Under the pieces are notes generated by a model. It ran no database searches and was not told where the DNA came from. It saw only the letters and a program-made list of their open reading frames with translations. From assembly GCF_027579695.1 (NCBI RefSeq), contig NC_083577.1, forward strand, positions 67,615,741 to 67,679,740: a stretch of DNA of 64,000 bases, given 5' to 3'. Position numbers and translations under genes: made by a program. This stretch comes from Neoarius graeffei. Taxonomy: Eukaryota > Chordata > Actinopteri > Siluriformes > Ariidae. This document shows, piece by piece, positions 49,084-61,391 of this stretch; position 1 is the stretch's first letter; the number at the start of each line of letters is the position of its first letter.

Positions 49084-49584
49084 CATCCCCTAGTTCCAAA
49101 GCCTAAATATTAACTTTTTTATTTTTTTGAGGTAAAGGATATTTTCACGACTGTTTGTCAGCTACGTTACAGATGAACTCATCATTACAGTCTGTCATTA
49201 CAGTCATTTGATTAAATCCTGCACTTCAAGCACTTCAAGTAAAACACGATTTTAAGGGCTCTATTCTGTCTATCCATACATTGATGCTTTAAAAATAATT
49301 GTAAGAATTGATTTTTTAAACAGATATACGTGATATATTCAGCAGTGTCATTAAGCATGGGAATATTTTATGATAAAACTGCCATACAGGTCATGTTGAT
49401 AGTTTTAAGAGATGTCATACATCCAACCTGTGTAGCTGTACAGTATACTTTTAACTTAAGGATACCAGAAGCACCATTTTAGTGATTTTAAACATGAAAA
49501 TATGAGGTGTACCATAGTTAACAGTCACTACATTTACATGCATAAAACTATTCCATTTTTTGCCATTGTTTTGAAAAAGACATG
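49084..49584. other. Spacer, nothing recognised
   Basis: AT-rich intergenic sequence without supported features. Confidence 0.4.
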
Positions 49585-50483
49585 CAGTGTCTTGCGAAAG
49601 TATTCATCCCCCTTGGTGTTTGTCCTGTTTTGTCGCATTACAAGCTGGAATTAAAATGGATTTTTGGAGGATTAGCACCATTTGATTTAGACAACATGCC
49701 TACCACTTTAAAGGTGAGAATTGTTGTTTTATTGTGACATAAACAATAATTAAGATGAAAAAACAGAAATCTGGAGTGTGCATAGGTATTCACCCCCTTT
49801 CGTATGAAACCCCTAAATAAGAGTTGGTCCAACCAATTCACTTCATAAGTCACATATGCACTCAAAGTGTCACATGATCTGTCACATGATGTCTGTATAA
49901 ATCAACCTGTTCTGGAAGGACCCTGACTCTGCAACACTACTCAGCAAACAACATAAAAACCAAGAAGCACTCCAAACAGGTCAGAGACAAAGCTGTGGAG
50001 AAGTATAGCTCAGGGTTGGGTGATAAAATTTATCCCAACCTTTGAATATCCCAGGGAGCATCATTAAATCCATTATAGCAAAATGGAAAGAATATGGCAC
50101 CACTACAAACCTGACAAGAGAAGGCCACCCACTAAAACTCACAGACCAGGCAAGGAGGGCATTAATCAGAGATGCAACAAAGACACCAAAGATAACACTG
50201 AAAGAGCTGCAGAGATCCACAGCAGAGATTGGAGTATCTGTCCATAGGACCTCTTTAAGCTGTACACTCCACAGAGTGGGGCTTTATGGAAGAGTGGCTA
50301 GAAAAGTCATTGTTTGTGAAAACACGTTTGGAGTTTGCCCAACAGCATGTGGCAGACTCCCCAAACACATGGAAGAAGATTGTCTGGTCAAATGAGACAA
50401 AAATTGATCTTTTTTGGCCATCATGGGAAATGCCATGTGTGGCACAAACCCAACACCCTGAGAACACCATCCCAACAATGAAG
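49585..50483 (+). pseudogene. Tc1-like element, 3'-truncated, with transposase N-part
   Basis: The left terminus is cagtgtcttgcgaaagtatt, preceded by TG rather than TA. The transposase reads [40 protein letters not shown] and, after a frameshift, WSNETKIDLFWP with the first catalytic Asp replaced in context (SNETK). The element stops at caacaatgaagt. It supplies the segment that is missing from the split element at 30672-41927. Confidence 0.88.
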
Positions 50484-50787
50484 TATCTTCATCTCATAGC
50501 TGAATGCAAGACCTTCCCAGGAAGTAGGATATCTAGCTCACAAACTAGAATCAGGGCACCACTCCAACAAAGTTATTCCTACTAAGCTGTTTACATGGTT
50601 AATGAAAATGAATATTCCACTAATATTCCCGTTTCCATGTAGCCATGCATATTGTCTAGTTAGTTTGTGTACAACACAGAGCTGACCATAAACAGGTAAG
50701 AGGCTGCACGTCGCAAACTGCTGTATAAACTCTAACTGAGACGCATATAACAAATGTGCTGTAGGCAAGTTCAAAGAATGTGCCTAA

Positions 50788-51160
50788 CGCGGCACAGTGG
50801 TGTAGTGGTTAGCATGGTTACCTCACAGCAAGAAGGTTCTGGGTTCAAACCCAGCGGCTGGCAAGGGCCTTTCTGTGTGGAGTTTGCATGTTCTCCCCGT
50901 GTCTGCGTGGGTTTCCTCTGGGTGCTCCGATTTCCCCCACAATCCAAAAGACATGCGGTTAGGTTAATATGGGACAGCCTTGGGCTGAGGTGCCCTTGAG
51001 TGAGGCACCTAACTCCCAACTGCTCCCTGGGTACTGTTAGCATGGCTGCCCACTGCTCTGGGTATGTGTGTGTGCTTGTTGGACACTGCTTCAGATGGGT
51101 TAAATGCAGAGAGGAAATTTCACAAGTGTGTGATGAATAAAGTTGTGCTTTCTTTTTTTT
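50788..51160 (+). repeat. Chimeric SINE: V-SINE head with alternative 3' module
   Basis: The first ~170 nt follow the V-SINE (gcggcacagtggtgtagtgg ... ccacaatccaaaagacatgc). After gcggttaggttaat the sequence switches to a different 3' module (gtgcccttgagtgaggcacc, gaggaaatttcacaagtgtg, gatgaataaagttgt) ending in a CTTT-rich tail. The module is also seen at 4276-4416. Confidence 0.8.
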
Positions 51161-52111
51161 CTTTTCTAAAACCTGAATAATATCAATATATCCTACTTGA
51201 CTTGATCACAAAATGCTAAATTCAGAATATCCAAATTGAATGTGCTGTTGACATGACCCGTATCAAATTCCAAATATTGTCATATTTGGAATAATAGTGG
51301 AATATTATTCTGAATGTACCGTAAACATACTGAATGAAAGTCACACAGTTTATGCCATGTCTCTGCTTCACCAAATATTGGAGATCATCTTGCAGGATCA
51401 GCATCTTGAAAAACCCTGTATCTCTGCTGTTCCTCAGCTGTCACATTGATTTAAAACAATTGATTTAAAAAAAAATGTATTGATGAGGTCGAAAGGGAAA
51501 GTATGTCCATAAGAATAATGTGCGTTGTGACATGTAGACTGATAATGATGTGATAATGATTGATGATGTGGACTACTGGGTAACTTAGTTGACAGGTAGC
51601 ATAGTTGACAATTTCCCTAATTTGACCCATCATTTCAATGAGAGACCTTACCTGGCTGGCCACGTGTCATTTTCTTGAAGAGTTTTACATCAAATTTGAA
51701 CATATACTTGAATTTAAATAATTGAAATTTGTAAACCATAATAACATACGCAACATAGTTGAGGGTCAATTAATATCCTCAGTGACAATGTGCTATTATA
51801 GATTAACTGTTGAATAAAATGAGAGGACACTCTCAACTGTGTGTTCAACATGTCTGCCCCAGAGGGAAATGGCATCATGTGATGCTGGTGACATGCTATT
51901 GAGACGAACCATTTTTGAGTTATAAGAGGGAGTTCTGTTGGTAACATAGTTGAGAGAACTTTTGCAGACATGAATAAATTAAGATATTTAAATAGTGCAA
52001 ATGAGAAAATCAATTAAAAATATTATTTTTAATTAGAATTTAGATTTTTGAAATAAATAAAAAATAGTGCTTGTTGATTTTAATAGCTTTTATTAATTAT
52101 TTTTAAATGAA
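51161..52111. other. Spacer, nothing recognised
   Basis: AT-rich. The phrase acatagttga recurs several times (near 51600, 51757, 51943), possibly an old repeat. No coding signal. Confidence 0.4.
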
Positions 52112-52810
52112 CCCTGTGTCTGAAATCACTCACTCGTTCTCTACTCACTATATAGGGAATTACTATATAGAGGACTATATAGTGAGCTCATTGGTAAAAT
52201 GAAGAAAAAAAAACACTTTTGGACACTACTCAGTCGCGCTGTTATTTACGTCATTACTGTCGCACAATTAAAACATGCCAGACCAGTCAGCTGGTGGGTC
52301 CTCAAAATAATAAATACATGCATGTATTTTTGTGATAAATACATATTATATTGAGCATATTTCCCACATGAATAAATACAAAGCACTCTGTGTCTGCTGC
52401 ATCTTTCAGTTCTTTTAAATCAAGGTTGAATCCTTTCTTCTTTGCCGCTGCCTTTTATTAAATCAAACTTAAGGCTTAACTTAATTAATTCCTCACTCTG
52501 CACTGTAACTTTTATTCTTGTATTTTATCCGTCTTATTCTATTTTAGCTTATTTTCTATTCTCTTACTATTTTTAATTGTATTTGAATGTCCGTTTATAA
52601 TGTGTTTCTTGCTCCATCCATTCACCCCAACACACTCTTTTTTTTCAGTGTGACCACAATGCATGATGGGATATATTGCTTGGTTAGTGACCATTGGTTG
52701 TACACTACTTTTCATGATGCATTGGGGGATACTTTGAGTGCACTATATAGGGTGTAATCATTCTCACTATACATTCGGACAGCACTACAAAATGGCGAAC
52801 TCACTATATA

Positions 52811-54420
52811 CAGTGGTGCTTGAAAGTTTGTGAACCCTTTAGAATTTTCTACATTTCTACATAAATATGACCTAAAACATCATCAGATTTTCACACAAGT
52901 CCTAAAAGTAGATAAAGAGAACCCAGTTAAACAAATGAGACAAAAATATTACACTTGGTCATTTATTTCTTGAGGAAAATGATCCAATATTACATATCTG
53001 TGAGTGGCAAAAGTATGTGAACCTCTAGGATTAGCAGTTAATTTGAAGGTGAAATTAGAGTCAGGTGTTTTCAATCAATGGGATGACAATCAGGTGTGAG
53101 TGGGCACCCTGTTTTATTTAAAGAACAGGGATCTATCAAAGTCCGATCTTCACAACACATGTTTGTGGAAGTGTATCATGGCACGAACAAAGGAGATTTC
53201 TGAGGACCTCAGAAAAAGCGTTGTTGATGCTCATCAGGCTGTAAAAGGATACAAAACCATCTCTAAAGAGTTTGGACTCCACCAATCCACAGTCAGACAG
53301 ATTGTGTACAAATGGAGGAAATTCAAGACAATTATTACCCTTCCCAGGAGTGGTCAGCCAACAAAGATCACTCCAAGAGCAAGGTATGCAATAGTCAGCG
53401 AGGTCACAAAGGACCCTAGGGTAACTTCTAAGCAACTGAAGGCATCTCTCACATTGGCTAATGTTAGTGTTCATGAGTCCACCATCAGGAGAACACTGAA
53501 CAACAATGGTGTGCATGGTAGGGTTGCAAGGAGAAAGGCACTGCTCTCCAAAAAGAACATTGCTGCTCATCTGCAGTTTGCTAAAGATCACATGGACAAG
53601 CCAGAAGGCTATTGGAAAAATGTTTTGTGGATGGATGAGACCAAAATAGAACTTTTTGGTTTAAATGAGAAGCGTTATGTTTGGAGAAAGGAAAACACTG
53701 CATTCCAGCATAAGAACCTTATCCCATCTGTGAAACATGGTGGTGGTAGTATCATGGTTTGGGCCTGTTTTGCTGCATCTGGGCCAGGACGGCTTGCCAT
53801 CATTGATGGAACAATGAATTCTGAATTATACCAGCAAATTCTAAAGGAAAATGTCAGGACATCTGTCCATGAACTGAATCTCAAGAGAAGGTGGGTCATG
53901 CAGCAAGACAATGATCCTAAGCATACAAGTTGTTTGACCAAAGAATGGTTAAAGAAGAATAAAATTAATGTTTTGGAATGGCCAAGTCAAGGTCCTGACT
54001 TTAATCCAATTGAAATGTTGTGGAAGGACTTGAAGTGAGTAGTTTATGTGAGGAAACCCACCAACATCCCAGAGTTGAAGCTGTTCTGTACGGAGGAATG
54101 GGCTAAAATTCCTCCAAGCCGGTGTGCAGGACTGATCAACAGTTACCGGAAACATTTTGTTGCAGTTATTCCTGCACAAGGGGGTCACACCAGATACTGA
54201 AAACAAAGTTTCATATACTTTTGCCACTCACAGATATGTAATATTGGATCATTTTCCTCAATAAATAAATGACCAAGTGTAATATTTTTGTCTCATTTGT
54301 TTAACTGGGTTCTCTTTATCTACTTTTAGGACTTGTGTGAAAATCTGATGATGTTTTAGGTCATATTTATACTGAAATAGAGAAAATTCTAAAGGGTTCA
54401 CAAACTTTCAAGCACCACTG
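52811..54420 (+). mobile_element. Tc1-like element (CAGTGGTGCTTG family), copy 2
   Basis: 1610 bp between TA 52809-52810 and 54421-54422, with terminal inverted repeats of about 200 bp. It is the best preserved DNA transposon in the window. Confidence 0.96.
53178..54038 (+). pseudogene. Tc1-like transposase, near-intact with one premature stop
   Basis: From ATG 53178: helix-turn-helix ([19 protein letters not shown]), GRPR-like linker RSGQPTKITPRARYAI, then [40 protein letters not shown] and [13 protein letters not shown], so all three DDE residues are present. TGA at 54036-54038 ends the frame; the same frame continues beyond it with [15 protein letters not shown] sequence to the natural end near 54200. 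A CGA-to-TGA change would explain the stop. Roughly 55 C-terminal residues are lost. Confidence 0.93.
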
Positions 54421-54553
54421 TAGTTCACTATATAGTGAGTAGGCTAATGAGTGATTTTGGACACAGGGCAAGACTCCCTCAACTAAAAAGCAGGCTTAGC
54501 AAAAATGGTAAATTTAGAAACATCATGACTACATAAAGCATGGAATGTACCCC

Positions 54554-54559
<6 letters not shown>

Positions 54560-54599
<40 letters not shown>
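54560..54599 (+). repeat. (TA)n microsatellite
   Basis: About 20 TA units directly before the next repeat. Confidence 0.95.
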
Positions 54600-54602
<3 letters not shown>

Positions 54603-55060
54603 CCCGTGCAAAAGTCTTAGGCACATGTAAAGAAATGCTGTCGACCAAAAATGGCTTAAAAATAATTAAATGAAATGTTTCAACATTAAAACAAAATACT
54701 ATATACAGCAGTAAGCCATCATAAATGAAACAAAGTCAATATTTGGTGTGAGACGACCCTTTGCTTTAAAAAAAATAGTAGTCTCAGGTACAATGAGTGC
54801 AGTTTTATAAGGAAATGAGCTGTAGGTTTTACTGAGCATCTTACAGAAGCAGCCACAGTTCTTCTGGACACTTTGACTGTCACACTTGCTTCTTAATTTT
54901 GCACCAAAATTCAGTAGCCTTCATTATGTTTTCTTTTTTAATCTGAAAAATGGTCTCTTATGTAATATAGAAACATTTCTTTTCTGTAACATTTAATTTT
55001 GTGCTGGAAAATAAATGTTTGGAACTCAAATCTTTTTGTACTGACTCGATAATGTAAAAG
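54600..55060. repeat. Non-autonomous element fragment (gcaaaagtcttaggcac end)
   Basis: The left end accccgtgcaaaagtcttag is a recurrent fish transposon terminus. The rest (tttggtgtgagacgaccctt, cttctggacactttgactgt) follows the usual body of that repeat. The right end is not obvious. Confidence 0.55.
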
Positions 55061-55107
55061 TCATAAAATAGAAATCTGTAACAAAGTTTATATGAAAGAA
55101 AGTAGGG

Positions 55108-55322
55108 TTAAATTCACCTACGGTCAATTTAGAGCCACTAATTAGCCTAACCTGCATATCTTTGGACTGTGGGGGAAACCAGAGCACCCAGAGGAAACCC
55201 ACGCGGACACGGGGAGAAAATGCAACCTCCACACAGAAAGGCCCTCATCAGCCGCTGGGCTCAAACCCAGAACCTTCTTGCTGTGAGGTGACAGTGCTGA
55301 CCACTACACCACCGCACCGCCC
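55108..55322 (-). repeat. V-SINE, head half only
   Basis: Head and central domain are kept, but the copy stops at cacctacggtcaattt and lacks the 3' module and tail. The reverse of the usual 5' truncation, so deletion after insertion is likely. Confidence 0.85.
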
Positions 55323-56814
55323 TGAGATAAATACTCACTCAATGAATTGTAAATGTATTGGCTATAAAATTAAGCTATGTAAGTTACATAAAACATTAAA
55401 ATAAATGTAATGCATATCACAACACTAACAGTAATTAATGCAATGATATTTATTGTAAGGATAATTAATATAAGATAGTGTAACATAGTACTTGTAATAC
55501 TTTAATATAAGTAATTTATACCTAGGCTTTTGTTTATCAGATCTAATTGGTTAATCCAGGTATAAGAGTGATTGATTATTTTAGAGCAAAATGCCAAAGC
55601 CACATAGCTGGGAAGAGGATGTTTTCTATAGCCGAGCCTGTAAAAGAAAACTTCAAAGATTTTCATAAAACATGAAAATAAATAGCCTTTTGTGAAATTA
55701 TTCTTAGGCATGCATGGTTTGGTTTCCCTCTTGTTCTACTGTACACTTTCACCACCATTATTTCTGTATAAATTAATGTAATAAATATCGATTTTCATGA
55801 TAGGGAGATGACAAATATATAACATCACTGAGTCTGGGTCAGTTTGGATGAGCTGTTTATTTATAGTCATTACTCGAGGACAGAAAGGCCCAAACCTCCA
55901 ACCTCTCTTCCTTCTTATTGCCCTGATCCCAACCAAACAAACGAAAATAAAGCAGGAAAAACAGTCAGTCAATCTGAATTACAAAAGAGATAAACAATCA
56001 AATCAACACAGATATGTACTGATGACAATATCCACCCTGCTGGCTAAACTACTATATCTGATAAATCGCAAAAATATACTGTATGTATGTACTGGATACA
56101 CTTTTCTGTACAAATCACACCGCCATCTCTGGAGTCTACTATATACACACACATGCACCCTTACACAGGGCCTGTCCACACTATGACTTTAATGACCGCA
56201 CTAAGGATTTAAACATGGTAATATGGTACAGAATATTCTCACACAGTTTCCGCATTCAACTCATGTTTTGTATAATTGGTCACTGAACAGGTTTCAGTTG
56301 CACAAAAGCTACAGAAGCTTCCAGTATATCATGCTGTGCCATCAGCATGATGCTCTCATTCAGTCTTTTAATGTGCTCGGAGCAGCTTAATAATTTATAT
56401 CTAAAGATTACAAAGAAAACAATCCCTTTTCATGCTGTGTACATTTCAGTGCTATTACCCTACCGGTATAAGCTAGACTAATGACAACTACCCAGAAAGT
56501 CATTTCACTGAATGCTGAAGCACTACTGTTATTCTAAAGTTATCCGTCTCCATGTGTGATCTGTTGCCTACATCTAATTTATTTTCTGTGATAGAACTGC
56601 TCTTTTGTCACACAAATCTGTAACACACTTGAAATTTAAACACGATAACAAAATAATGCAAAGTGATTTAGTGACAACTGAAAACTGGTGTCCAGCATGT
56701 GAATGTGTTTTGTTCAAGTAGCACATGTTCCTGAATGAGCAAGCTTGTTGTTGTTGTTGTTGTTACTTGAATAATAGTACCTGTAACCGATCACTGCTAT
56801 CTGATGCCATCAGT
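55323..56814. other. Intergenic, nothing recognised
   Basis: AT-rich, apart from a short (GTT)n at 56745-56763. The open stretches have no domain signal. Confidence 0.4.
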
Positions 56815-57070
56815 GTAATAATGCAACCTCACAGCTCAAGGGTCCTGTGTTCAATCCTGAGCTTGAGTTACTGGCTCTGTGGGTTTCCAGCTCCCAAAAA
56901 CATGTCATAGGTGACCGTTATGGCAAATAGCTCCTAAGTGTGAGTGACTGTGTGAAGGTGTGTGTGCATGATGCCCTGCAAAACACTAGCTTCAAATTCA
57001 GGGTTTAGTCTCACCACAAACTTGACCAGGATAAAGTGGTGATTATAGTGACAGTGAATGAACGAACGGA
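56815..57070 (+). repeat. Old diverged tRNA-SINE with GAAT-type tail
   Basis: Recognisable blocks: aacctcacagctcaagggtc, gttcaatcctgagcttgagt, a gaccaggataaagtggtgat end and gaatgaacgaacg tail. A different family from the main V-SINE here. Confidence 0.55.
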
Positions 57071-57218
57071 TTGATTTATTAATATACTTTATGAACTGAA
57101 GCGCCTGATGTGTCTGGAGCAGGGTTGCCATGTCTGTTGTCAAGAAAACCAGCCCAGAAACAATACAAAATTTGCCTTTCACACTATCAAAGTCAAAGTC
57201 CCTCTCATGCCAGAATCT

Positions 57219-58092
57219 GGGACGGCATTACAGAAAGTTCCTATCTTAAGTCAAAAGTTAAGATGGGACAGCTGTGAGATAGGATTCTTTTCAGTTTGGT
57301 ATTACAGAAGCAAATCCTAACTTCATTTAGGATTCTTATCTTATCTCGAGTTAGGATTCCTAAATAACCGATCGAAACATCTATGATCGCCTTTAATGTC
57401 TGTTACCTAGCAACGAAAGCTACACTGTGTCTCGTGAAGTAACGTCCAGTGATCTCTGGCTAGCTGCTACAACAGAAACAATACCCTGCTACAAGTGACG
57501 ACTTGACACGAGACAGCAAGAGACGTAAACAGTATGGACAAACAACGACGGGCTTTAAATTTTAAACCGGATGAAATTGAAACGTTATAACCGGGAGAGC
57601 CCCATGTCGATGAGTCGGCCTCTCTAAATCTGGCCGCAGTTTATCAGCTAACTGTATGATCATGGCCTGGGGTAACCGGTAGCGATTTATCAAAGTTTTG
57701 TCATCAAACCTTAAAACGTCGTTTTGGTCTACCAACTGCCTTTCAATAAACAAATTCCGGTTACGTTGTTGTTGTCGCCTCAAAAGCAAAATACCTGCCA
57801 TTCTGTCTAATAGTAGACTACTAGCTGATTTATACAGTAAAAATGACAGTTAGGACAGCGGTGGGGATATCCTAAAGTTAGGACGGGTATTTAAGAATTT
57901 TTTAGTTTTTTTAGAAGTTAGGATGCTTCTGTAATACACTTTTCTTAACTTGAGATAGGATAGGACAACAGAGTTAAGAACGGCTGTTCTGTAATAGCCT
58001 TTTCCTAAATATGATCCTAAAGTGCCGTTGCCACGGGAACTAGACAGATAAGATGAGATTCTCAAGTTAGGAACTTTCTGTAATGCGGCCCC
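57219..58092. mobile_element. PIF/Harbinger-like element
   Basis: The 874-bp unit has ends GGGACGGCATTACAGAAAGT and, inverted, GGGGCCGCATTACAGAAAGT, extending through ttcctatctta-type sequence. It carries a decayed HARBI1-like fragment on the minus strand. A 3-bp target duplication is not clear. Confidence 0.75.
57562..57801 (-). pseudogene. HARBI1-like transposase N-terminal fragment
   Basis: The minus-strand frame includes DDKTLINRYRLPQAMIIQLA, then DKLRPDLERPTHRHGALPV, matching the N-terminal pattern of Harbinger nucleases (IERYR...I..L...L..DL.R.T....AL). The DDE catalytic part is absent. Confidence 0.75.
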
Positions 58093-58353
58093 TGGTCTTC
58101 CCAGGCAGTCTCCTGTCCCAGTATTAACCAACTCTTAAGGCGTATGGGTGCGGCACCAATGTCCGTTTCGATAGCTCTCGGCCTCTTGCCTATACAGCTA
58201 GGGTTACAGTGGGGGGCTAGTCCTCTGGTAACCACGAGAGTTTGACTTCCCCACTCTCATCTGTATTGCAGCATGCCTTACCAGACCATTTTTATGAACT
58301 CGCGATCTCCCGGTCAAGAGGCAGACACGCTAACCACTAGGCCAACTCGCAGT

Positions 58354-59719
58354 CCTTCCACACTATACGTTGCTTTTAAAGTCCACTCATGACTACCAGA
58401 ACCAACTGTACTGTAACATTTTAGTATTACCATGCAATACATTTAAACAAAGCAGTATTTATAGCTTATCAAAACATTTCACATTATTACAGATCATCAT
58501 CATCATACTGCATACAGAAATGTACAGAGTTTATATTGTGAATGGGACCAGGAGACACAGTTAATCCGCTTCCACCTCTATGGCAGTTAGTGCATGCAGA
58601 ATTAAGGTGTGTGTTGGGTGTTTCCATGGCCACATGCATTTGTGATTTGAGTTGTGATTTGGCAGTCAGTTTGGTGTAGGACTTGTAAAGACATACATGG
58701 TAAGTAAAGACTTTCATTTGAATTTTGAGATGTAATATATCCAACTCCCAACACTCTGGCTAAAAGTAACCCACTTCTGTGGGAAATCTGTAGAGATGAA
58801 ACATTTATTTGCACAGACATTGTAAGAGACTCAGGAATCAGAGGACTAGGAGACTCACAGTGATCACATCAGGTAGCAGTTATTAGCTGAAATCAGTGAT
58901 GTTTGAGCTACAATAAAGAAATATTCATCGAGAAATATGTCCTACTGAAATAAATATGTTCATCTGTTGGACACAGTTTTGTGTGTGGACAGGGCATCTG
59001 ATTTTTACAGCATTCAGTCAAGTCCTGTGTGTGTGTGTGTATGTGTGTGTGTGTGCGCACGCACGCACAAGAGTCAACCTCATTGTTTGTTTCAACCTGT
59101 CAATGTGGTTTCAAGCTTGTTGATGGAAACGCCACTTCTTCTTCTTGATAAAGGTTGTTACCATGGAAACAGTGAGCATTTTCTTGTGTGATAAGAAAGT
59201 ACAGTGCTTTTGTCCTGGTGTCTACCGCACACAGATTTGAAGAAAAAAACAAACACAAACATGCAGCTCTGTGACTGGATCAGGTCCACACAAACAGACA
59301 TTCTGCGGTGTGATAGGCTAAATCAGGATTCAATTGAAAATCTGTGCTGTGTTTGGTCCAAGCATGAAGCATCCGGTGTAAAATAGCAGTGATTTCTGAT
59401 ATGTGAAATTTCAGTTGTTGTTGTAGCAACCAAGTTCATTTCCAGTTACAAATGTCCATTATCAGCAAGAATCTACACACACACACACACACACACACAT
59501 GAAAACACCTACACACCTTTTAGGCCCATATCTCGAAATCCATATTGTCTAAACATCAACACATAAACCCACATGCATATATACATATCTCATCAAACAC
59601 ACATGCACGCACGCACACAAGTGCATGCGCACACACATACACACTTCTTATCTCAAATCTAAAAATTGTTCCATTTAGAGCTGCAGGCCTCTGTCAGGTG
59701 GGATCCTACAGGGAGCAGT

Positions 59720-59755
<36 letters not shown>

Positions 59756-59781
59756 ACAGGTCTGTGTAGATGAAGGTGTGT

Positions 59782-59813
<32 letters not shown>

Positions 59814-59843
59814 AAAGGTCCTGCTGTTTATACACTCTTAAGC
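58354..59843. other. Intergenic / 3' flank with GT and CA microsatellites
   Basis: (GT)n at about 59027-59056, (CA)n at 59475-59500, (GT)n at 59719-59752 and 59776-59813. No coding exon found. The 3' UTR of the minus-strand DPP-like gene should begin at 59843 and run left; TTTATT at 58804-58809 is a distant poly(A)-signal candidate on that strand. Confidence 0.5.
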
Positions 59844-59981
59844 CTACTCCTCTTCTTCCTCTTCTTCATCACTGAGTGGGAAGATGTCCTCCTGCAGGCA
59901 GGATCGGAAGTAGCTACTTAGAGATGCCGCGACATGCTGCCGACTCTGTTCTGACAGGAAGTGACCCTCATCCGGATAAAT
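59844..59981 (-). CDS. Second DPP6/DPP10-like terminal exon, opposite strand
   Basis: Read on the minus strand, an acceptor (ggttattgtgcag) is followed by IYPDEGHFLSEQSRQHVAAS, LSSYFRSCLQEDIFPLSDEE, EEEEE and TAG (59846-59844). The PDEGH block, the following helix and an acidic C-terminus are those of the DPP6/DPP10 last exon. It begins at the same codon and phase as the + strand terminal exon at 46110. It is 45 codons long, clearly diverged from that exon, has no stop and a well-formed acceptor. The penultimate exon (VHFQH-type) was not found between 59982 and 64000. It could be an intact neighbouring paralogue or an isolated exon. Confidence 0.82.
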   Translation of the reverse strand: MYPDEGHFLSEQSRQHVAASLSSYFRSCLQEDIFPLSDEEEEEEE

Positions 59982-60082
59982 CTGCACAATAACCACACAT
60001 CAACACCGTAAGCTTCAAGTACAAATGCACAAAATATTGTCAGATAACTATTTATGAAATATACTATATATGTAATATACAT

Positions 60083-60263
60083 AGGCCATGGCCTAATGGT
60101 TAGAGAAACAGCTTTGGGACCAGAAGGTCACTGGTTTGATTCCCTGGACCAGCAGGAATGTCTGAAGTGCCCTTGAGCAAAGCACCTAATCCCTGGTTGC
60201 CTGGGGTATGTTGTATGTCACTCTGGATAAAAGCCTCTGCTAAATGCCAATAATCTAATGTAA
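60083..60263 (+). repeat. tRNA-derived SINE (ggccatggcctaatgg head)
   Basis: The head ggccatggcctaatggttag and box B-like ggtttgattcc are intact; the 3' end is ctctggataaaagcctctgc, then taatgtaat. The best preserved of the three copies here. Confidence 0.85.
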
Positions 60264-60545
60264 TATGGTACATGTTTGGGACTGCGAATATTTTAGATAT
60301 TTTGTGTTCAAGTACAGTACAGGTTTAAGTATGTAAGTAACTATGTGTCATATTCAGAGTTGAGCTAACCCTGTAACTATTATTCAATCATTCAATAATT
60401 ATTAAAATTAATTGGAAAAGTATGTACAGGTTGAAGAACCTGTGCATCTGAACCTGTAGATGGCTCCTGGCTATTTAATTGGTCAAGAAACATAAGAAAC
60501 AATTTCTGACAATTTTTTTTTTTAACTACAATATTTCATCTTTAG

Positions 60546-60890
60546 TGGCAGCACGGTGGTGTAGTGGTTAGCACTGTCACCTCACAGCAAGAAGGTTCTG
60601 GGTTCAAGCCCAGTGGCTGACGGGGGCCTTTCTGCGTGGAGTTTGCATGTTCTCCCCATGTCTGTGTGGGTTTCCTCCAAAGACATGCAGGTTCGGCTAA
60701 CTGGTGGCTCTAAATTGACCGTAGGTGTGAATGTGAGTGTGAATGGCTGTTTGTCTCTATGTGTCAGCCCTACGATGACCTGGTGACTTGTCCAGGGTGT
60801 ACCCCGCTTCTCACCTGTAGTCAGCTGGGATAGGCTCCAGCTTGCCTGTGACCCTGCACAGGATAAGTGGTTATGGATAATGGATGGGTT
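60546..60890 (+). repeat. V-SINE, full length with small core deletion
   Basis: About 30 nt between tttcctcc and aaagacatg are missing. Tail ggataatggatgg. No clear duplication. Confidence 0.9.
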
Positions 60891-61391
60891 AAGTACTAGC
60901 ACTTTTGCTGCAACTCCAAACAACCCCAACAATTTTTAAGACTGTTGTCATAAGACTGACATTTTCTGCATTGAATGTAAATAATATTTATAAAGGAGTA
61001 TGAGGATCAGTGGCATAAGCATACTGTATAGTATGTCATTAACAGAGAAGCCAATGAGCAATGAACTGAATGGAAAAATAGAATCTACATGCCAATAATG
61101 CACACTTTGATCATGAAAAAAAATGGGCTTTTACCATTTCTTCATTATTACTAGGGTTTGTTGTGTCCTAATATTGTTATAAAAAGTTATTTTTAAGCTG
61201 GTTTTCTAGGATGAAATATATACTGTAGCAATTGTAACTCATTAAATGTGACCCACAAGTTCCTGTTTTTAAAAAGGGTCTGCTAGACCAACCCAAAAGA
61301 TATATAATGTGTTAACTGCACAGAGATAGTTTTCATAATACCAATGGGCAGCACAGAAAATCATGTTAAAGCAATCATTCTCTTAAAGCAA
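60891..61391. other. Spacer, nothing recognised
   Basis: AT-rich. Searched for a minus-strand DPP exon; none seen. Confidence 0.4.

Larger units (their letters stand above)
52112..54468. mobile_element. DNA element with CCCTGTGTC ends, interrupted by Tc1-like element
   Basis: Left end ccctgtgtctgaaatcactc, then actcactatatag. Right end actatatagtgagtaggcta, then gagtgattttggacacaggg. The palindromic word cactatatagtg recurs inside. Without the Tc1-like insertion it is about 750 bp. No target duplication could be assigned. Confidence 0.68.
57190..58350 (-). repeat. Composite tRNA/5S SINE, split by a Harbinger-type element
   Basis: The tRNA-like head is at the right (ctaaccactaggccaactcg, complement of the box A region). 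The 5S-like 3' end is at 58093-58135 (ggtcttcccaggcagtctcc). The last few bases of the tail appear on the far side of the insertion (57190-57218, aaagtccctctcatgcca). The split is an inference from that short match. Confidence 0.7.

Noticed and set aside
59545..59921. Valine/cysteine-rich ORFs
   Set aside because: They are translations of GT/CA microsatellites (repeating VCVC or THTH).
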